Origin: Chloroflexota bacterium
GTDB taxonomy: Bacteria; Chloroflexota; JAHJIN01
Direction: 5' to 3'
Assembly: GCA_018823415.1 (NCBI GenBank)
Contig: JAHJIN010000451.1
Coordinates: 1-47,434 of the forward strand
Length of the DNA stretch: 47,434 nucleotides
Part shown: one piece after another, positions 17,115 through 24,881 of the stretch
How positions within the stretch are numbered: the stretch's first letter is position 1
Layout of the letters: each line of letters opens with the position of its first letter
The notes under the pieces: model-generated
Seen by the model: only the letters and a program-made list of their open reading frames with translations
Databases searched by the model: none
Told to the model about the DNA's origin: nothing
Made by a program: the position numbers and the translations under genes

Positions 17115-17771
17115 TCAACCAGTATAGACCATGAGCGCCAGGCCCACGCTCATGGCGCAGGTACACAGGCACATGAAGGCAAAGATGAGCACATAGCCCA
17201 GCCCGGCGATCCCCCCGGCCCGGGCCGTGGACACGCCATACACCTGGCGTACCATGAGCACGTCCAGCACCACCAGCCAGATGAGGATGACCATCAGCAG
17301 GGGCATCAAGAGCAGGTTCAGAAACGCAGCCAAGTCGGTGCTGAACAGCCCCACGCCCACGCGCAACAGGTACAACGGCGCCATGGCGAGCACGCCCAGG
17401 GGATAGAGATAGCATTGGGTCTTGAAGAGGTCCCAGTATTGCCCGGAGCCTTGAAAGGCCCGGGCCAGCACGTGGACAATGGCCCGGCCCACCAGGATGT
17501 TGAGCAGCACCAGCACCGGCATGAGCACGGCCAGCGCCAGCACCAGCCAGCGGGTGGCCTCCATGACCTGCGCGCCATAGGGGCCGGCGGCGCTTTCCAT
17601 GCCAGCCGTGACCGGCATGGCCGCATCCACCAGGGTGAGCAGGCCCAGGAGCACGCTAAAGACCAGCACCATCACCACGGCCACGCGCAGGGTGCCTCGC
17701 TCCACAATGTCTCGAATGGTGGGCCGGGGCCGAACCACCAGCCCCCACAGCCAGCTCAGTTGTTGGGTCAT
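17115..17771 (-). CDS. Yip1 domain membrane protein
   Basis: 218-aa protein with about five hydrophobic segments and the N-terminal amphipathic WLWGLVVRPRPTIRDIVE of bacterial Yip1-domain proteins (function unknown). The preferred start is ATG 17771, with AGGAGGG 7 nt upstream. The open frame continues upstream to an ATG at 17852, but that stretch is the repeated structured element (17779-17880) shared with the ftsH leader, so a coding extension is doubtful. The 3' arm of that element's closing stem overlaps the ribosome site, so folding could hide it. The SpoU gene begins just after the stop. Confidence 0.8.
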   Translation of the reverse strand: MTQQLSWLWGLVVRPRPTIRDIVERGTLRVAVVMVLVFSVLLGLLTLVDAAMPVTAGMESAAGPYGAQVMEATRWLVLALAVLMPVLVLLNILVGRAIVHVLARAFQGSGQYWDLFKTQCYLYPLGVLAMAPLYLLRVGVGLFSTDLAAFLNLLLMPLLMVILIWLVVLDVLMVRQVYGVSTARAGGIAGLGYVLIFAFMCLCTCAMSVGLALMVYTG

Positions 17772-17778
17772 GCGCCCT

Positions 17779-17880
17779 CCTAACCTGGATAAAGCCGCTT
17801 CGCTACTGAACCAGAACCAACCACGTTGACGCTGCTGAAAATTCTTGCTCATCGTACAAGAATTTCACTGGCTAGGCCCT
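17779..17880 (-). repeat. Structured leader element, copy A (before the Yip1 gene)
   Basis: On the minus strand it begins AGGGCCTAGCC and ends GGTTAGG. The outer CCTAGCC/GGTTAGG pair closes a stem (one G-U pair), and AATTCTTG/CAAGAATT forms a perfect 8-bp hairpin with a 9-nt loop starting UAC. It matches copy B (19872-19954, ftsH leader) over both ends and the middle, with a 15-20 nt insertion. The 3' arm runs straight into AGGAGGG, the ribosome site of the Yip1 gene. CATAAG with an upstream TG lies just before the element, at the place where copy B has TATAAT. Confidence 0.7.
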
Positions 17881-17893
17881 GCCTTATGACAAA

Positions 17894-17919
17894 GCCGCCA
17901 CACCCAGGGGCGTGGCGGC
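17894..17919 (-). terminator. Terminator-like hairpin after ftsH
   Basis: Minus strand: GCCGCCAC, a 10-nt loop region and GTGGCGGC (17912-17919 with 17894-17901), followed by TTTGTC. Eight GC-rich pairs lie about 25 bp past the ftsH stop. The T-run is short, so termination may be partial. Confidence 0.6.
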
Positions 17920-17941
17920 CGATGACATATGTGATGCATGC

Positions 17942-19801
17942 TCAGATGGCGATGGGTCCCAGGACGCCGCTACCGAGCCCTGGTGAAGCCGTTGGTTCGC
18001 TGAGCACAGCCAAAAACTCGTCTTCTTCCAGGGTTTCGTGCTCGATGAGCCGCCGCGCCAACAGTTCCAGCTTGTCGCGATTCGTCGTCAGCGTCTCGGT
18101 GGCGCGGTCATAGGCCTCGCGCACCAGCGATTGAACCTCGTGGTCGATTTCCTGGGCCACCAGTTCGCTATAATCGCGCTGCTCCGAGATCTCGCGCCCC
18201 AAAAAGATGAGTTCTTCTTTCTGACCAAAGGTCAGGGGGCCGAGCTTGTCGCTCATGCCCAACCGGGTCACCATCTGCCGGGCCATCTTGGTAGCTCGCT
18301 CCAGGTCGTTGGAGGAACCGGTGGTGGTATCGCCAAAGACCAGCTTTTCGGAGGCGTGGCCGCCCAACAGCGCAGCCAGTTCGTCGCGGAACTTGGCGCT
18401 GCTGGTGAGGTAGCGGTCCTCTTCGGGCAGGCTCATGGTGTAGCCCAGGGCCATGCCCCGGGACACGATGCTGATCTTGTGCACCGGGTCTGCCAGGGGC
18501 AGCAGGTGCGAGACCAGGGCGTGCCCGGCCTCGTGGTAGGCGATGATGCGCTTTTCCTCTTCGCTGATGAGCCGGCTGCGCCGCTCTGGCCCGGCGACGA
18601 CTTTCTCCACGGACTCTTGAAAGTCGCCCATGTTGACGCTCTTTTTGTTCTCGCGAGCGGCCAGGATGGCGGCCTCGTTCACCACGTTGGCAATGTCGGC
18701 ACCCGACAGGCCCGGCGTCTGCTGGGCGAGCTTGAGCAGGTCCACATCGTCGTCCAGCGGTTTGCCGCGCACGTGCACCTCAAAGATGGCGCGGCGCCCA
18801 TTCATGTCGGGCCGGTCCAGGATCACGCGCCGGTCAAAACGGCCGGGTCGCAACAGGGCCGGGTCCAGAATGTCCGGGCGGTTGGTGGCAGCGATGACGA
18901 TGACGTTGGTGTTGGTGTCAAAGCCGTCCATTTCCACCAGGATCTGGTTGAGGGTTTGCTCGCGCTCGTCGTGACTGCCGCCCAGTCCGGCGCCGCGCTG
19001 CCGGCCCACGGCGTCAATCTCGTCCACAAAGACGATGCACGGCGCGTTACGCTTGGCCTGATCGAACAGGTCACGCACGCGGGACGCGCCCACGCCCACA
19101 AACATTTCCACAAACTCGGAGCCCGAAATGTGGAAAAACGGGACACCGGCCTCACCGGCCACAGCCCGGGCTAGCAGCGTCTTGCCGGTGCCCGGCGGTC
19201 CCATCACCAGCACGCCCCGGGGGATACGCGCCCCCAGCGCCGTGAACTTGGTGGGTTCCTTGAGGAACTCGACCACTTCTTCCAGCTCGTGCTTGGCTTC
19301 TTCGACGCCGGCCACGTCTGCAAAAGTGACGGTGGGCTTGTCGCCGGCGAACATGCGCGCCCGGCTCTTGCCGAACATCATGGCCTGGTTGTTGCCGCTC
19401 TGGGCCTGTCGGATGAGAAAGAACAACCCGCCCACCATGACCAGCATGATGAGATAAGGCGACAGGATCTCGAGCCAATGCAGCAGGTCATTGGGCCGCT
19501 GGATCTGCACCGTGATCTGGTCATCGCGAATGCCCCGGTCATGGAGCATCTGCAAGAAATCCGAGCCTAATTCTTTGGTGGAATGCAGCGTGCCCTGGCT
19601 GGTCTCTGCCTCCACGATGTCGTTGATAATCGTGATCTTGGGTGGCGGCTCCTTGCCCTCCTGCACGTCCTTGGCGATGACGTTCAATACCTCGCTGATG
19701 GGCACCTCGGCCGGCCCATTGCCGAATGGATTGAACGTCGTGAGCAACAAGGCCCCCAGGGCCACGGCCAGGATCAGCCACACGAATGTATTCCTGAACA
19801 A
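17942..19801 (-). CDS. ftsH: ATP-dependent zinc metalloprotease FtsH
   Basis: 619-aa membrane AAA+ protease. It has TM1 (about 5-22), an extracytoplasmic domain, TM2 (about 113-131), Walker A GPPGTGKT (201-208), Walker [10 protein letters not shown] (about 256-264), the pore motif MFVG (near 233), the SRH arginine segment (GRFDRRV) and the zinc-binding HEAGH (423-427), with a third ligand aspartate expected further on. FtsH hexamers extract and degrade membrane and regulatory proteins. The start is TTG 19801, with AGGAGG 7 nt upstream; no ATG fits. The gene is preceded by copy B of the repeated leader element and followed by a terminator and then copy A. Confidence 0.97.
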   Translation of the reverse strand: MFRNTFVWLILAVALGALLLTTFNPFGNGPAEVPISEVLNVIAKDVQEGKEPPPKITIINDIVEAETSQGTLHSTKELGSDFLQMLHDRGIRDDQITVQIQRPNDLLHWLEILSPYLIMLVMVGGLFFLIRQAQSGNNQAMMFGKSRARMFAGDKPTVTFADVAGVEEAKHELEEVVEFLKEPTKFTALGARIPRGVLVMGPPGTGKTLLARAVAGEAGVPFFHISGSEFVEMFVGVGASRVRDLFDQAKRNAPCIVFVDEIDAVGRQRGAGLGGSHDEREQTLNQILVEMDGFDTNTNVIVIAATNRPDILDPALLRPGRFDRRVILDRPDMNGRRAIFEVHVRGKPLDDDVDLLKLAQQTPGLSGADIANVVNEAAILAARENKKSVNMGDFQESVEKVVAGPERRSRLISEEEKRIIAYHEAGHALVSHLLPLADPVHKISIVSRGMALGYTMSLPEEDRYLTSSAKFRDELAALLGGHASEKLVFGDTTTGSSNDLERATKMARQMVTRLGMSDKLGPLTFGQKEELIFLGREISEQRDYSELVAQEIDHEVQSLVREAYDRATETLTTNRDKLELLARRLIEHETLEEDEFLAVLSEPTASPGLGSGVLGPIAI

Positions 19802-19871
19802 CGGTTTGCCTCCTGTGGCAGCCTTGGTAGAGAACTGGTGCCTCTCCCCTCATGCCATCGGCTGCGCCGGT

Positions 19872-19954
19872 CCTAACCTGGATTAACCAGGACCAACCAG
19901 GTTTATGCTTGGGACATTCTTGGTCGCAGTACAAGGTTTCACTGGTTAGGCCCT
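19872..19954 (-). repeat. Structured leader element, copy B (ftsH 5' leader)
   Basis: On the minus strand it begins AGGGCCTAACC and ends GGTTAGG, a perfect CCTAACC/GGTTAGG closing pair. Inside are CTTG/CAAG with a 9-nt loop starting UAC, and AACCTGG/CCAGGTT, a 7-bp hairpin. The ftsH -10 box (TATAAT, 19955-19960) directly abuts it, so the transcript should start at or within its first bases. Its end is about 70 nt before the ftsH start codon. Copy A lies before the Yip1 gene. Confidence 0.7.
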
Positions 19955-19960
19955 ATTATA
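19955..19960 (-). promoter_or_regulatory. Extended -10 box of the ftsH promoter
   Basis: Minus strand TATAAT preceded by TGG (TGn extended -10). No good -35 box is visible at 17-18 bp (TAGAGT), as is common for extended -10 promoters. Confidence 0.6.
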
Positions 19961-20041
19961 CCAGAAAGCAGTGGAAAACTCTACCGCTTGGGTCTGGAGG
20001 ATTATAATATAGTTGAGAATTTTTGTCAATTACTTACGGGC

Positions 20042-20070
20042 TTGAAGCCATCACGTGTCAATGGTATAAT
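20042..20070 (+). promoter_or_regulatory. Promoter for pgeF, predicted leaderless
   Basis: TTGAAG (20042-20047), a 17-bp spacer and TATAAT (20065-20070) preceded by TGG. Six bases separate the -10 box from ATG 20077, so the mRNA should begin at about the start codon. Confidence 0.75.
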
Positions 20071-20076
20071 CCAGGC

Positions 20077-20946
20077 ATGAGAGATGACACGAGCACCTTA
20101 CCCATCCCGGCCGATGCGAACGGCCCCCCGGCCCTGATCCGGCGGCGCGACAATGGCTTGCTCTATTACCAGTTTCAGGATTTGAGTCCCTTTCCCGAGC
20201 TGGTTCACGGCATCTTTGGGCGATTGGGCGGCGTTAGCCCAGCACCGTTCGCCTCGCTGAATGTCAGTCTGTCGGTGGGCGACGAGCGCACCCGCGTGGT
20301 GACCAACCGCGCCCGGCTCTGCCAGACCCTGGACGTCGACGCGCAGGCCATCGTGATGGGTCAGTTGGTTCACGGCACCCGGGCCACGGTGGTGTTAGAA
20401 CGGCACCGGGGGCTGGGCGCGGTAAACATGGATGGCCTGCCGGCCACAGACATACTCGTCACCGACCGGCCGGGGGTGCCCCTGCTGATGACCTTTGCCG
20501 ATTGTGTGCCCTTGATCCTGTATGACCCGGTCCGGCGCGTGATTGGGCTGGCGCACGGCGGCTGGCGCGGCACCCTGCTGGGCGTAGCGCGCTCGGCAGT
20601 GCGGGCCATGCAAGAGGCGTTTGGCTGCCGACCGGGGCACCTCATCGCCGCCATTGGGCCGGCCGTGGGGCCTTGCTGCTACCAGGTAGGCCAGGACGTG
20701 CGCCTACTGGCCCAGGAATCCTTTCCCAATGACTGCGAGGTGTTTATCCCCCAGGCCGACGGAAGCTGGCACCTGGACCTGTGGCAAGCTACCCGGCACT
20801 GGCTGACCCTGGCCGGCGTACAACACATTGCGGCCGCCGACTGGTGCACGGCCTGCCATACCCACGAGTTCTTTTCCCATCGCGGCGAAAATGGCCGCAC
20901 CGGACGCTTTGGCGTAGTGCTGGCCCTCCAAGAGTGTGGACCATGA
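20077..20946 (+). CDS. pgeF: Peptidoglycan editing factor / multicopper-like laccase-domain protein
   Basis: 289-aa protein of the YfiH/YlmD (Cu-oxidase_4) family, known as peptidoglycan editing factor and in other reports as a purine-nucleoside-processing or polyphenol-oxidising enzyme. The family metal-site residues are visible: QLVHG (H99), ADCVPL (C143) and GLAHGGWRGT (H160). They are followed by AAIGPAVGPCCYQVG and the C-terminal CHTHEFFSHRGENGRTGR. ATG 20077 is chosen over an upstream in-frame start because the strong promoter lies at 20042-20070; no ribosome site is seen. It ends in an ATGA overlap with yggS, the usual neighbour in many phyla. Confidence 0.95.
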   Translation: MRDDTSTLPIPADANGPPALIRRRDNGLLYYQFQDLSPFPELVHGIFGRLGGVSPAPFASLNVSLSVGDERTRVVTNRARLCQTLDVDAQAIVMGQLVHGTRATVVLERHRGLGAVNMDGLPATDILVTDRPGVPLLMTFADCVPLILYDPVRRVIGLAHGGWRGTLLGVARSAVRAMQEAFGCRPGHLIAAIGPAVGPCCYQVGQDVRLLAQESFPNDCEVFIPQADGSWHLDLWQATRHWLTLAGVQHIAAADWCTACHTHEFFSHRGENGRTGRFGVVLALQECGP

Positions 20947-21644
20947 ACACAGACCTGGCGACCAACCTGGAACGAGTGCACGCGCGCATCACGGCCGCGG
21001 CGGCACGGGCCGGGCGCGACCCGACCGACGTCCTGCTGGTCCCGGTGACCAAGACGGTCTCGGATGAGGTCGTTCGCGCCGCATACGCGCTGGGCCTGCG
21101 CGTGTTTGGCGAGAACCGGGTCCAGGAGGCCCAGGCCAAAGCGGTAGCCTTGGCTGACCTGCCAGACGTGCACTGGCACCTGGTAGGGCATTTGCAGCGC
21201 AACAAGGCCAAGACCGCCGCCGACCTGTTCGCCCTCATCCAGTCCATAGACAGCGTGCGGCTGGCCCAGGCCCTGAGCCAGCGCGCCACTGAGGCCGGCC
21301 GCACGGTGCCGGTGCTGTTGGAAGTGAACGTGGCCGGCGAATCCACCAAGTATGGCCTGGAGCTAGCCCAGGTACGCCAGGTGGCGCCAGATATCATGGC
21401 CCTGCCCGGCCTGGCGATCCAGGGCTTGATGACCGTGGCCCCGTTGACGGATGACCCGGAAGTGGTGCGGCCGGTGTTCCGTCAACTGCGGGACCTGCGC
21501 GACGAGCTGCGCGCGGCCCATGAACAGCCCCCGCACACCTGGCACCATCTGAGCATGGGCATGACCGACGATTTCGCGGTGGCTATCGAAGAAGGGGCCA
21601 CGATGGTGCGCATTGGGCGCGCCATTTTTGGCGAGAGGTTCTAA
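20943..21644 (+). CDS. yggS: YggS/PLPBP family pyridoxal-phosphate homeostasis protein
   Basis: 233-aa single-domain PLP-binding barrel protein with no known catalytic reaction, involved in vitamin B6 and amino-acid homeostasis. The PLP lysine is K37 in [10 protein letters not shown]. Other signatures are [68 protein letters not shown] and the terminal [10 protein letters not shown]. Length matches the family. ATG 20943 overlaps the pgeF stop, so the two are co-translated. Confidence 0.96.
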   Translation: MNTDLATNLERVHARITAAAARAGRDPTDVLLVPVTKTVSDEVVRAAYALGLRVFGENRVQEAQAKAVALADLPDVHWHLVGHLQRNKAKTAADLFALIQSIDSVRLAQALSQRATEAGRTVPVLLEVNVAGESTKYGLELAQVRQVAPDIMALPGLAIQGLMTVAPLTDDPEVVRPVFRQLRDLRDELRAAHEQPPHTWHHLSMGMTDDFAVAIEEGATMVRIGRAIFGERF

Positions 21645-21678
21645 TTACTCGCTACTTGCTCTTGAAGGAGGTGTCCGA

Positions 21679-21987
21679 GTGTTTATCGTCCATGTTCACA
21701 TACACGTCAAGCCCGAATTGGTGGAGGCGTTCAAGGCAGCGACGCTGGCCAACGCCCGCGCCAGCATCCAGGAGCCCGGCGTGGCCCGTTTTGACGTGAT
21801 CCAGCAACTCGACGATCCCACCCGGTTCATCCTGGTGGAGGTCTATCGCACGCGCGAAGACGCTGCCAAGCACAAGGATACGGCGCATTACCCGGTCTGG
21901 CGCGATGCCGTGGTCGACATGATGACCGAGCCGCGCACCAGCGTCAAATTTGCCAACGTCTTCCCTGATGAGGCCGGGTGGGGCTAG
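21679..21987 (+). CDS. Antibiotic biosynthesis monooxygenase (ABM/LsrG-like) domain protein
   Basis: 102-aa dimeric alpha-beta (ferredoxin-like) ABM domain. The pattern [39 protein letters not shown] and [12 protein letters not shown] matches LsrG/YgiN-type small monooxygenases or isomerases. The start is GTG 21679, 7 nt after GAAGGAGG; the upstream ATG at 21613 lies inside yggS. Third gene of the pgeF operon; the OmpR-type regulator begins directly after its stop. Confidence 0.9.
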   Translation: MFIVHVHIHVKPELVEAFKAATLANARASIQEPGVARFDVIQQLDDPTRFILVEVYRTREDAAKHKDTAHYPVWRDAVVDMMTEPRTSVKFANVFPDEAGWG

Positions 21988-22677
21988 GTGCCGCACATCC
22001 TGGTGGTGGACGGCGACCCGCACGCGGTGGATGTGGTGCGCGCGTGCCTGGAGGCCGAAGGCTGTCAGACATCCAGCGCGCTCAACGGTCAGGTGGCTTG
22101 GCAGATGCTCCGCGTCGACGCCGGCCGGCCCGACCTGGTGATCCTGGACCTGGTGCTGCCAGAGTTGGACGGGTGGGAACTGTGCCGCCGCATCCGCACC
22201 GTCAGCGACCGGCCCATCATCATCCTCACGGCCTGCGACGACGACGTGGACCAAATCCTGGGCCTAGAACTGGGCGCCGACGACTATATCACCAAGCCGT
22301 TCAATCCCCGGGTGCTGGCGGCGCGGGTGCGCGCCGTGCTGCGGCGTTATGCAGCCGGGCAGCAGCCGTCGGCGCTCCTGGAACTGGCCGAGGTGCGCCT
22401 GGACCCGGCACGCCGCGAGGTGACGGTAGGCGGCCGGCCGTTGTCGTTGCGCACCCGCGAGTTTGACCTGCTGCAGGCATTCCTGGCGCATCCGGGCCTG
22501 GTGCTATCGCGGGAGCAATTGCTGGACCGGGTGTGGGGCCTGGATTTTGACGGGGATGACACCACGGTCAATGTGCACGTCACGCGGCTGCGCGCCAAGT
22601 TGCAGGGCAGCAGCGTGACCATCGAGGCGGTGCGCGGGGTGGGGTACAAGCTGGTTACGCGGACTGTCAGCGCGTGA
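21988..22677 (+). CDS. OmpR/PhoB-family response regulator
   Basis: 229-aa two-component regulator. The receiver has acidic-pocket residues D8 and D10, phospho-acceptor D54 (VILDLVLPELDG), T81 and K103 (DDYITKPF). The C-terminal winged helix (about 130-225) shows LSLRTREFDLLQ and the recognition-helix region TTVNVHVTRLRAKL. No histidine kinase is adjacent, so it is an orphan here. It starts at GTG 21988, directly after the monooxygenase stop, and its last bases overlap the convergent glycosyltransferase gene by 11 bp. Confidence 0.94.
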   Translation: MPHILVVDGDPHAVDVVRACLEAEGCQTSSALNGQVAWQMLRVDAGRPDLVILDLVLPELDGWELCRRIRTVSDRPIIILTACDDDVDQILGLELGADDYITKPFNPRVLAARVRAVLRRYAAGQQPSALLELAEVRLDPARREVTVGGRPLSLRTREFDLLQAFLAHPGLVLSREQLLDRVWGLDFDGDDTTVNVHVTRLRAKLQGSSVTIEAVRGVGYKLVTRTVSA

Positions 22678-24103
22678 TCTGGCGCGTTTGCCACAGGCTG
22701 GTGCCGGCCACATAGGCAAAGCCCAGGGCATAAAAGGCCAGCCAGGGCGCCAGCGCCCACTGGCCGGTCCACAGGGCCAGTACCAGCGCCAGGCCCACAT
22801 AGCCGGCCAGCGCCAGTTCGGCCCACACCACCGGCCCGGCGGGCAGTGCATAACGATTGCCAGACCAGCGCTCGCCGGCCCGGCGTATGCCAAACTTGGG
22901 GGTGCGCAGAAACGGCATTCGCGGATCGCGCCAGCCCTGCCACAGCGCCCGCGAGTTGTTCAGCGAGATGCCGGTGCCCACCAGCATCATCAGCGGCAAA
23001 TAGGGCAGGCGCATCCACCAACGCGGATACAGGGCTACCAACGCGCTAAGGTACAGGAGGGGAGCGCCCAACGCCGCCAGCAGAAACACCACCATAAAAT
23101 CCAGCGCCGGAACCGGGTTCAGCACCATTGGCACGGTACACAAGGCCAGGAACAAGATCAGCGGGTAGCAAATGTGGCGGGTGAGATACAGGGTTTCTTC
23201 GACCTTGACCCACAGCGGCGCGGCCGAACGCCACAACTGGGGCAGAATCTTGCGGGCGCATTGCAGGCCGCCGGCGGCCCAGCGAGACTGCTGCCGCTTG
23301 AAGCCGTCCATCTGCACCGGCAACTCGCCGGGCACTGCCACATCGGGCCGATAGACAAAGCGCCAGCCGCGCAACTGGGCGCGATAGCTCAGGTCCAGGT
23401 CTTCAGTAAGGGTGTCGGCCTGCCAACCACCGGCGTCCTCGATACACGTGCGACGCCATAGGCCGGCCGTGCCGTTAAAGCACAGGAATGTGCCGCCCAG
23501 GTAGCGGGCCGTTTGCTCCACGGCAAAATAGCCATCCAGCCCCAGGGCCTGGGCCCGGGTCAGCATGGAATAGTCGTCATTCAGGTGCGCCCAGCGAGCC
23601 TGCACGCAGCCCACCTGGGCATCGGCAAAGGCCGAAACGGTGCGCCGCAAAAAGTCGGGGGGCGGCACAAAGTCGGCGTCCAAGATCGCCACCAGTTCGC
23701 CCTGAGCCTGAGCCAGGCCGGCCTGGAGCGCGCCGGCCTTGAAGCCCACGCGGTCGCGCCGGTGCAGGTGCTGGATGTGAAACCCGGACTGCTGATAGCG
23801 CTGCACCACGGCAGCGGCCAGGGCCTGGGTCTCGTCGGTGGAATCGTCCAGCACCTGGATCTGCAACCGGTCGGGAGGATAGTCCAGCGCGCAGGCAGCG
23901 GCGACGAGCCGTTCGATTACAAATTGCTCGTTATACACCGGCAACTGCACCGTGACCGTGGGCAACGCTGCATCTGGCAGTTCGGTCACAGCGGGGGCGC
24001 GCCGGCGACGGAACCAGTAGACCAGCGTCAAGAACAGGCTATTCAGGCCATAGATAGACAGGATGGCGCCGGCCAGGATGTACAAGGCTTCGACCAAGAA
24101 CAC
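22667..24103 (-). CDS. Family 2 processive glycosyltransferase (cellulose-synthase-like)
   Basis: 478-aa membrane glycosyltransferase. An N-terminal TM segment precedes the GT-A domain with PVYNEQFVIERLV, the D in LDDSTDET, the metal motif LDADFVPP (DxD), TEDLDLSYRAQLRGW (catalytic base region) and QQSRWAAGG (the Q(Q/R)xRW motif of processive enzymes). Four or more C-terminal TM helices follow. It should polymerise a sugar such as glucan or mannan on the inner face and pass it out. There is no PilZ domain. The start is GTG 24103 with GAGGAGG 6 nt upstream; the longer frame upstream crosses the promoter and is rejected. Confidence 0.93.
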   Translation of the reverse strand: MFLVEALYILAGAILSIYGLNSLFLTLVYWFRRRRAPAVTELPDAALPTVTVQLPVYNEQFVIERLVAAACALDYPPDRLQIQVLDDSTDETQALAAAVVQRYQQSGFHIQHLHRRDRVGFKAGALQAGLAQAQGELVAILDADFVPPPDFLRRTVSAFADAQVGCVQARWAHLNDDYSMLTRAQALGLDGYFAVEQTARYLGGTFLCFNGTAGLWRRTCIEDAGGWQADTLTEDLDLSYRAQLRGWRFVYRPDVAVPGELPVQMDGFKRQQSRWAAGGLQCARKILPQLWRSAAPLWVKVEETLYLTRHICYPLILFLALCTVPMVLNPVPALDFMVVFLLAALGAPLLYLSALVALYPRWWMRLPYLPLMMLVGTGISLNNSRALWQGWRDPRMPFLRTPKFGIRRAGERWSGNRYALPAGPVVWAELALAGYVGLALVLALWTGQWALAPWLAFYALGFAYVAGTSLWQTRQITR

Positions 24104-24167
24104 GCAGTCCTCCTCTGGCAACGCAGTGGCCGGTGGGCAGCGAACCCGCCGGCCAGCAGCGCGTGAT

Positions 24168-24196
24168 ATTATACCCCGGGGGTGGGGTTTCCGCAA
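24168..24196 (-). promoter_or_regulatory. Promoter for the glycosyltransferase gene
   Basis: Minus strand: TTGCGG (24191-24196), a 17-bp spacer and TATAAT (24168-24173). Leader of about 60 nt to GTG 24103. Confidence 0.65.
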
Positions 24197-24230
24197 GGCC
24201 GCCCCCGTGCCCAAATAGAAAGGGGGCCAG

Positions 24231-24881
24231 GTGCCCGCACCCTATGATACGCCCATACGCGCCATAATCTTTGATCTGGGCGGCGTGTTGGAGCGCGATT
24301 ACCGCGACGAGATTTTGGGCCGTTTTGAAGCCCGGTGGGGGTTGGAGCCGGGCCACCTGCAAAGCATCACGACAGAAAAAGACCTGTGGGACGATTGGGC
24401 CACCGGCCGCATTGACGGGGCGACCTTTTGGCGCCGAGTCTTGACCCGACGCCAGGTGACGGTGCCCGATCTCACGGACCTGATCGCGGCCGTGAACCAG
24501 GCCACCGAGATGGACTCGGCCGTGTGGGCCATTGCGCACGCGTTGTACCCCCACTACAAGTTGGCGTTGCTCACCAACAATACCCACGAATGGCTCGCAG
24601 CAGCGCAGACCCGGCGCTCGTGGGCCGATCTGTTCACGGTCATCGTCAATTCGGCCGAGGTGGGCCTGCGCAAGCCTGACCCGCGCATCTACCAGTACAC
24701 GTGCCAGCGCCTGGGCGTGACGCCGCCCGAGTGCGTGTTTGTAGATGACCGCGAGCGCAATACGCTGGCAGCCCAGGCCCTGGGCATGCGTACCATCGTG
24801 TTCCAATCGGCCTCCCAACTCGGGCAGGCGTTGAGCGATCTGCTGCCCTCACCTTATTTTACATCGGAACAGTCATCATGA
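24231..24881 (+). CDS. HAD-superfamily hydrolase (IA-type)
   Basis: 216-aa haloacid-dehalogenase-like phosphatase. Motif I is IIFDLGGVLE (nucleophile D, but the second acid is replaced by G, as in many dehalogenase/epoxide-hydrolase-like members), motif II LLTNNTHEW, motif III K in GLRKPDPRIY and motif IV VFVDDRERN. The helical cap lies between motifs I and II. The substrate is unknown. Start GTG 24231 after AAGGGGG. The stop overlaps the sensor-kinase ATG, so the two are translationally coupled. Confidence 0.9.
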   Translation: MPAPYDTPIRAIIFDLGGVLERDYRDEILGRFEARWGLEPGHLQSITTEKDLWDDWATGRIDGATFWRRVLTRRQVTVPDLTDLIAAVNQATEMDSAVWAIAHALYPHYKLALLTNNTHEWLAAAQTRRSWADLFTVIVNSAEVGLRKPDPRIYQYTCQRLGVTPPECVFVDDRERNTLAAQALGMRTIVFQSASQLGQALSDLLPSPYFTSEQSS

